In this document: one piece after another, positions 59,765 to 64,000 of the stretch | How the letters are laid out: each line of letters begins with the position of its first letter | Numbering within the stretch: position 1 is the first letter of the stretch | Origin: Azospirillum sp. B510 | Lineage (GTDB): Bacteria > Pseudomonadota > Alphaproteobacteria > Azospirillales > Azospirillaceae | Length of the DNA stretch: 64,000 bases | Assembly (NCBI RefSeq): GCF_000010725.1 | Contig: NC_013857.1 | Coordinates: 62,001-126,000 of the forward strand | Direction: 5' to 3' | Program-made: the position numbers and the translations under genes | Notes under the pieces: model-generated | What the model saw: the letters and a program-made list of their open reading frames with translations, nothing else | What the model was told of the DNA's origin: nothing | The model's database searches: none

Positions 59765-61678
59765 GTGACCGCCACCAAGACCCCGCTGCTCGACCTTTGT
59801 CCGACGCCAGCCAAGCTGCGGGCCCTCAAGCCCGAGCAGCTCCGCCAGTTCGCAGACGAGCTGCGCACCGAGACCGTGGACGCCGTATCGGTGACCGGCG
59901 GCCATCTCGGCGCCGGGCTGGGGGTGGTCGAGCTGACGGTGGCGCTGCATTACGTGTTCGACACGCCCTATGACCGGCTGATCTGGGATGTCGGTCACCA
60001 GTGCTATCCCCACAAGATTCTGACCGGGCGGCGCGACCGCATCCGCACGCTGCGCATGGGCGGGGGCCTGAGCGGCTTCACCAAGCGCTCGGAGAGCGAC
60101 CACGACCCGTTCGGCGCCGGTCACAGCTCCACCTCCATCTCCGCCGGCCTCGGCATGGCGGTGGCCAGCAAGATGAAGGGGGAGCGGCGCAACGTCATCG
60201 CCGTGATCGGTGACGGCGCGATGAGCGCCGGCATGGCCTATGAGGCGATGAACAACGCCGCCTCCACCAAGTCGCGGCTGATCGTCATCCTCAACGACAA
60301 CGACATGTCGATCGCTCCGCCGGTCGGCGCGATGAGCGCCTATCTGTCGCGGCTGATCTCGTCCAAGCCCTATCTGTCCCTGCGCCATCTGGCGAAGGAG
60401 ATCGCCGACCAGCTGCCGCGCCCGCTGCGCAACGCCGCCCGCCGGGCGGAGGAATACGCCCGCGGCATGGTCACCGGCGGTACCCTGTTCGAGGAGCTGG
60501 GCTTCTACTACATCGGCCCGATCGATGGGCATAACCTGGACCATCTGCTGCCGGTGTTGCAGAATGTCCGGGACGCCGACGACGACAAGCCGGTGCTGAT
60601 CCATGTCGTCACCAAGAAGGGCAAGGGCTATGGCCCGGCCGAGGAGTCGGCCGACAAGCTGCACGCCGTCGCCAAATTCGACGTGGTGACCGGCACCCAG
60701 TCCAAGCCGAAGTCGAACGCCCCGACCTACACCCGCGTCTTCGCCCAGAGCCTGATCGCCGAGGCGGCGGCAGACCCCTCCATCGTCGGCATCACCGCCG
60801 CCATGCCGTCGGGAACCGGGCTGGACCTGTTCGGGGAGCGTTTCCCCGACCGCTGCTTCGACGTCGGCATCGCCGAACAGCATGCGGTGACCTTCGCCGC
60901 CGGCATGGCGACGGAGGGGTTCAAGCCCTTCTGCGCCATCTATTCCACCTTCCTCCAGCGCGCCTACGATCAGGTCATCCATGACGTGGTGTTGCAGCAT
61001 CTGCCGGTGCGCTTCGCGCTGGACCGCGCCGGTCTGGTCGGCGCGGACGGCGCGACCCATGCCGGCTCCTTCGACACCGCCTATCTCGGCTGCCTGCCCG
61101 ACATCGTGCTGATGGCGGCGGCGGACGAGCTGGAGCTGATGCATATGGTGGCGACCCAGGCCGCCATCGACGACCGCGCCTCGGCCCTGCGCTATCCGCG
61201 CGGCGAGGGGGTGGGGCTGGAACTGCCGGAGCGCGGCGGCCTGCTGCCGATCGGCAAGGGCCGCATCCTCCAGGAAGGCACCAAGATCGCCATCCTCAGC
61301 TATGGCACCCGGCTGGGCGAGGCCCGGCGCGCGGCGGCGGAGCTGGCGGCGCGCGGCCTGTCGACCACGCTGGCCGACGCCCGCTTCGCCAAGCCGCTGG
61401 ACGAGGATCTGGTGCGCCGGCTGGCGCTGGAGCATGAGGTTCTGATCACCATCGAGGAGGGCTCGGTCGGCGGCTTCGGCAGCTTCGTGCTGCAATTCCT
61501 GGCGATGGCCGGGCTGCTCGACGGCGGGCTGAAGATCCGGCCGATGGTTCTGCCGGACCTCTATCTCGACCACGACTCGCCGGCGAAGCAATATGAGGCC
61601 GCCGGCCTGACCGCCCAGCACATCGTCCGGACCGCGCTCCAGGCCTTGGGGATGGAGAGCGCCGCCGCGCGGGCCTAA
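59765..61678 (+). CDS. dxs: 1-deoxy-D-xylulose-5-phosphate synthase
   Basis: A 637-residue ThDP enzyme, first step of the MEP isoprenoid route (pyruvate plus glyceraldehyde 3-phosphate). Motifs: GGHLGAGLGVVELTVALHYVF, IWDVGHQCYPHKILTGRRD, FGAGHSSTSISAGLGMAVA, VIGDGAMSAGMAYEAMNNA (GDG...NN ThDP motif), DVGIAEQHAVTFAAG (catalytic Glu) and DRAGLVGADGATHAG. Start GTG after GAGGACCATCACGAC. It supplies precursors for ispA in the same operon. Confidence 0.96.
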   Translation: MTATKTPLLDLCPTPAKLRALKPEQLRQFADELRTETVDAVSVTGGHLGAGLGVVELTVALHYVFDTPYDRLIWDVGHQCYPHKILTGRRDRIRTLRMGGGLSGFTKRSESDHDPFGAGHSSTSISAGLGMAVASKMKGERRNVIAVIGDGAMSAGMAYEAMNNAASTKSRLIVILNDNDMSIAPPVGAMSAYLSRLISSKPYLSLRHLAKEIADQLPRPLRNAARRAEEYARGMVTGGTLFEELGFYYIGPIDGHNLDHLLPVLQNVRDADDDKPVLIHVVTKKGKGYGPAEESADKLHAVAKFDVVTGTQSKPKSNAPTYTRVFAQSLIAEAAADPSIVGITAAMPSGTGLDLFGERFPDRCFDVGIAEQHAVTFAAGMATEGFKPFCAIYSTFLQRAYDQVIHDVVLQHLPVRFALDRAGLVGADGATHAGSFDTAYLGCLPDIVLMAAADELELMHMVATQAAIDDRASALRYPRGEGVGLELPERGGLLPIGKGRILQEGTKIAILSYGTRLGEARRAAAELAARGLSTTLADARFAKPLDEDLVRRLALEHEVLITIEEGSVGGFGSFVLQFLAMAGLLDGGLKIRPMVLPDLYLDHDSPAKQYEAAGLTAQHIVRTALQALGMESAAARA

Positions 61679-61726
61679 CGCCATCCGCCGAGCCCCTCCG
61701 AAGGGCGTAATGCCATTTGTCTAGAG

Positions 61727-61790
61727 GATTTTCAGCTTGTTCGACTGGTGTGGAGCGCGAGCGACGCCGTAAAGTGTCAAAGCTGAAATG
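61727..61790. promoter_or_regulatory. long-spaced inverted repeat before histidine kinase gene
   Basis: ATTTTCAGCTT (61727-61737) and AAGCTGAAAT (61781-61790) are inverted over 43 bases in the 175-base gap between dxs and the kinase gene. Could close a stem or bind a regulator. Confidence 0.35.
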
Positions 61791-61853
61791 GTTGCCCATC
61801 CGTGACGATGGGGGCGCCGGCGGCAGCGGGGGGCGGCTACGGGGTCAGGGGCG

Positions 61854-62885
61854 ATGGCGCACATCATTGCGGTCACGGCGTACCGGAACGCGGAATTCGG
61901 CACCGATCCCGGTGTCGGGTGGACAGGGAATGCCAGCCAATCCGCTCTCGACGATCCGGCGATGCTGCGCTGCCTGCTCGACCAGACCCCGACGCCGACC
62001 GCCCTGGTGGAAGGGGAGGGCGACCGCTGTAGTTTCGCCAATGCCGCCTTCCGGGCTCTGGGGGTTGTCGCCGGTGACGGTATCGCCGAGAGCTTTCCCG
62101 CCCTGTCGCCCGCCCTGCTGGCGGAGGCGCGCAACAGCGGCCTGCCGCAGTCCAGCCGTGCCGTGGGCGACCGCTCGGCGGCGGGGGAGCGGTTCTGGGA
62201 TTTGCGCGTCACCCCGATGCAGGGCGTCAACGGCGCCGTCCGTTCCCTGATCGTCACGGCGCAGGAGACACCGGAGTCGGCGGCGGAGCATGATCGCCGG
62301 CTGCGCGACGTCAGCCACCGGCTGAAGAATACCCTGCAACTCGTTTCCAGCCTGTTGACGCTGCAAACGCTGTCGAGCCGGGATCCGGAGGTCCGCCGCG
62401 CCCTGCAAAGCGCCGCCAGCCGTATCGGCATCGTCACCCAGGCCCATCAGAGCACCCATGCCGCCTTGCGCGCGGGCCGCATCGACGCGGGCTCCCATTT
62501 GCACGACCTTTGCCAGGAGCTGGAGGCGACGCTTCCCGGCGCCCACCGCATCCGGGTCGCGGCGGAGACGGCGGAGCTGCCGGTCGACTCGATCATTCCC
62601 TTCAGCTTGATCGTCAGCGAACTGGTCGGCAACGCGGCGCGGCACGCCTTTCCGGCCGGTGCGCCCGGTGTCATCGACGTGCGGTTCGACCGCAACGGCG
62701 CCGAGGGCTTGCGGCTCGAGGTGTCCGATCACGGCACCGGCCTGCCGGACGGATTGGATCCCAGCCGTGCCAACTCGCTCGGGCTGAAGGTGGTGCGCGC
62801 CTTCGTCGGTCAGCTGCGTGGCAGGCTGATCGTGGACAGCGGCCCCCATGGCACCCGCATGTCCGTCGAATTTCCCGCCGCCTGA
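61854..62885 (+). CDS. HisKA_2-type sensor histidine kinase
   Basis: A 343-residue cytosolic kinase without membrane segments. An N-terminal PAS-like sensor (about 30-140; LLDQTPTPTALVEGEGDRCSFANAAFRALG) is followed by the phospho-acceptor helix RRLRDVSHRLKNTLQLVSSLLTLQ (His about 155, HisKA_2 type HRxKN) and an ATPase domain with IVSELVGNAARHAF (N box), VSDHGTGLPDG (G1) and LGLKVVRAFVGQLRG (G2). HisKA_2 kinases often work in general stress or light signalling; no response regulator is adjacent. It lies between dxs and tlyA, which elsewhere are often neighbours. Confidence 0.88.
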   Translation: MAHIIAVTAYRNAEFGTDPGVGWTGNASQSALDDPAMLRCLLDQTPTPTALVEGEGDRCSFANAAFRALGVVAGDGIAESFPALSPALLAEARNSGLPQSSRAVGDRSAAGERFWDLRVTPMQGVNGAVRSLIVTAQETPESAAEHDRRLRDVSHRLKNTLQLVSSLLTLQTLSSRDPEVRRALQSAASRIGIVTQAHQSTHAALRAGRIDAGSHLHDLCQELEATLPGAHRIRVAAETAELPVDSIIPFSLIVSELVGNAARHAFPAGAPGVIDVRFDRNGAEGLRLEVSDHGTGLPDGLDPSRANSLGLKVVRAFVGQLRGRLIVDSGPHGTRMSVEFPAA

Positions 62886-62968
62886 CGAACAGCGGCCCTT
62901 GGGCTTGCCCTTCCGCCCGTTCCGCGTCAGGAATGCGGCGATCAGAGGATGAGCGAGGGGCTGACGGC

Positions 62969-63751
<783 letters not shown>

Positions 63752-64000
63752 CCGACGTGGTGCCGGCGGCGGGCGTTGACCAGGATGTCGGCGCCCAGCG
63801 CAGCCGCCAGGGCGACGGCGCCGCACAGGAAGACGGCGGCATAGCTTTGACCGCTGTGGGTGAAGAGATAGGAATATCCGTAACCGCCCAACGCCTGGAA
63901 CAGGGCGAAGGCCGTTGTGGCCCGGCTCCAGGCCGCGCGTTGTTCGGTCTGGCTGTGCGGTAGCAGTTCCTGGATGCGGCCGAGCACCAGGGGAACCACA

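Overview
The window is GC-rich (mostly about 65-70% G+C by eye) and densely coded. Its gene content suggests an alphaproteobacterium of the Rhodospirillales/Azospirillum kind. Pointers are the histone-deacetylase-like/xseB/ispA/dxs/tlyA run, an alternative N-type ATP synthase operon, polyamine and arginine metabolism, and alphaproteobacterial-style SMC, DciA and DsbA genes. This is inference from gene content only. I found no rRNA, tRNA, CRISPR array or recognisable transposase.

Layout. 0.3-6.2 kb: a beta-oxidation operon (MerR regulator, thiolase, fused hydroxyacyl-CoA dehydrogenase/enoyl-CoA hydratase, acyl-CoA dehydrogenase) ending in a strong terminator. 6.5-13.8 kb: an orphan LuxR-type response regulator, CBS protein, OmpW-like porin, lipoprotein, D-arginine dehydrogenase-like flavoenzyme, cytochrome c, mutY, a DciA-like protein and a DsbA-like protein. 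13.9-17.4 kb: smc. 17.4-19.4 kb: a two-gene ATPase plus HNH-like cassette with lower GC, resembling Septu-type anti-phage systems. 19.4-26.2 kb: a conserved helical protein, puuB and puuA facing apart, a homocysteine methyltransferase-like gene, and an amino-acid ABC binding protein and permease without an ATPase. 26.3-28.9 kb: a compact operon behind an AT-rich promoter, encoding two paralogous small 'GDL' peptides and a radical SAM/SPASM enzyme, a probable ribosomally made, modified peptide (RiPP) system. 29.1-34.8 kb: potFGHI polyamine importer and agmatine deiminase. 35.2-41.8 kb: an N-type ATPase operon in the order D-C-Q-R-B-E-(F+A fused)-G. 41.9-48.8 kb: ALDH7-type aldehyde dehydrogenase, a ThDP enzyme, LysR regulator, SbmA/YddA-type ABC exporter and a membrane-anchored HNH nuclease. 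49-57 kb: sugar epimerase, serC, small envelope proteins, an EAL protein, glycosyltransferase, DUF423 protein, an ArsR-type probable persulfide sensor and tusA. 57.4-64 kb: deacetylase-like protein, xseB-ispA-dxs (isoprenoid supply), a HisKA_2-type histidine kinase, tlyA, and the end of an MFS transporter cut by the window edge.

How the genes work together. Arginine/polyamine use is a repeated theme: D-arginine oxidation, gamma-glutamylation and oxidation of putrescine, spermidine/putrescine import and agmatine hydrolysis all lie within 25 kb. The most interesting items are the GDL-peptide/radical SAM operon, the ATPase-HNH cassette beside smc, and the N-ATPase operon in which the b (with delta-like tail) and alpha subunits share one unbroken reading frame. 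Intergenic regions carry several hairpins with a CCCCTC/GAGGGG core; one of them lies inside the coding sequence of atpC.
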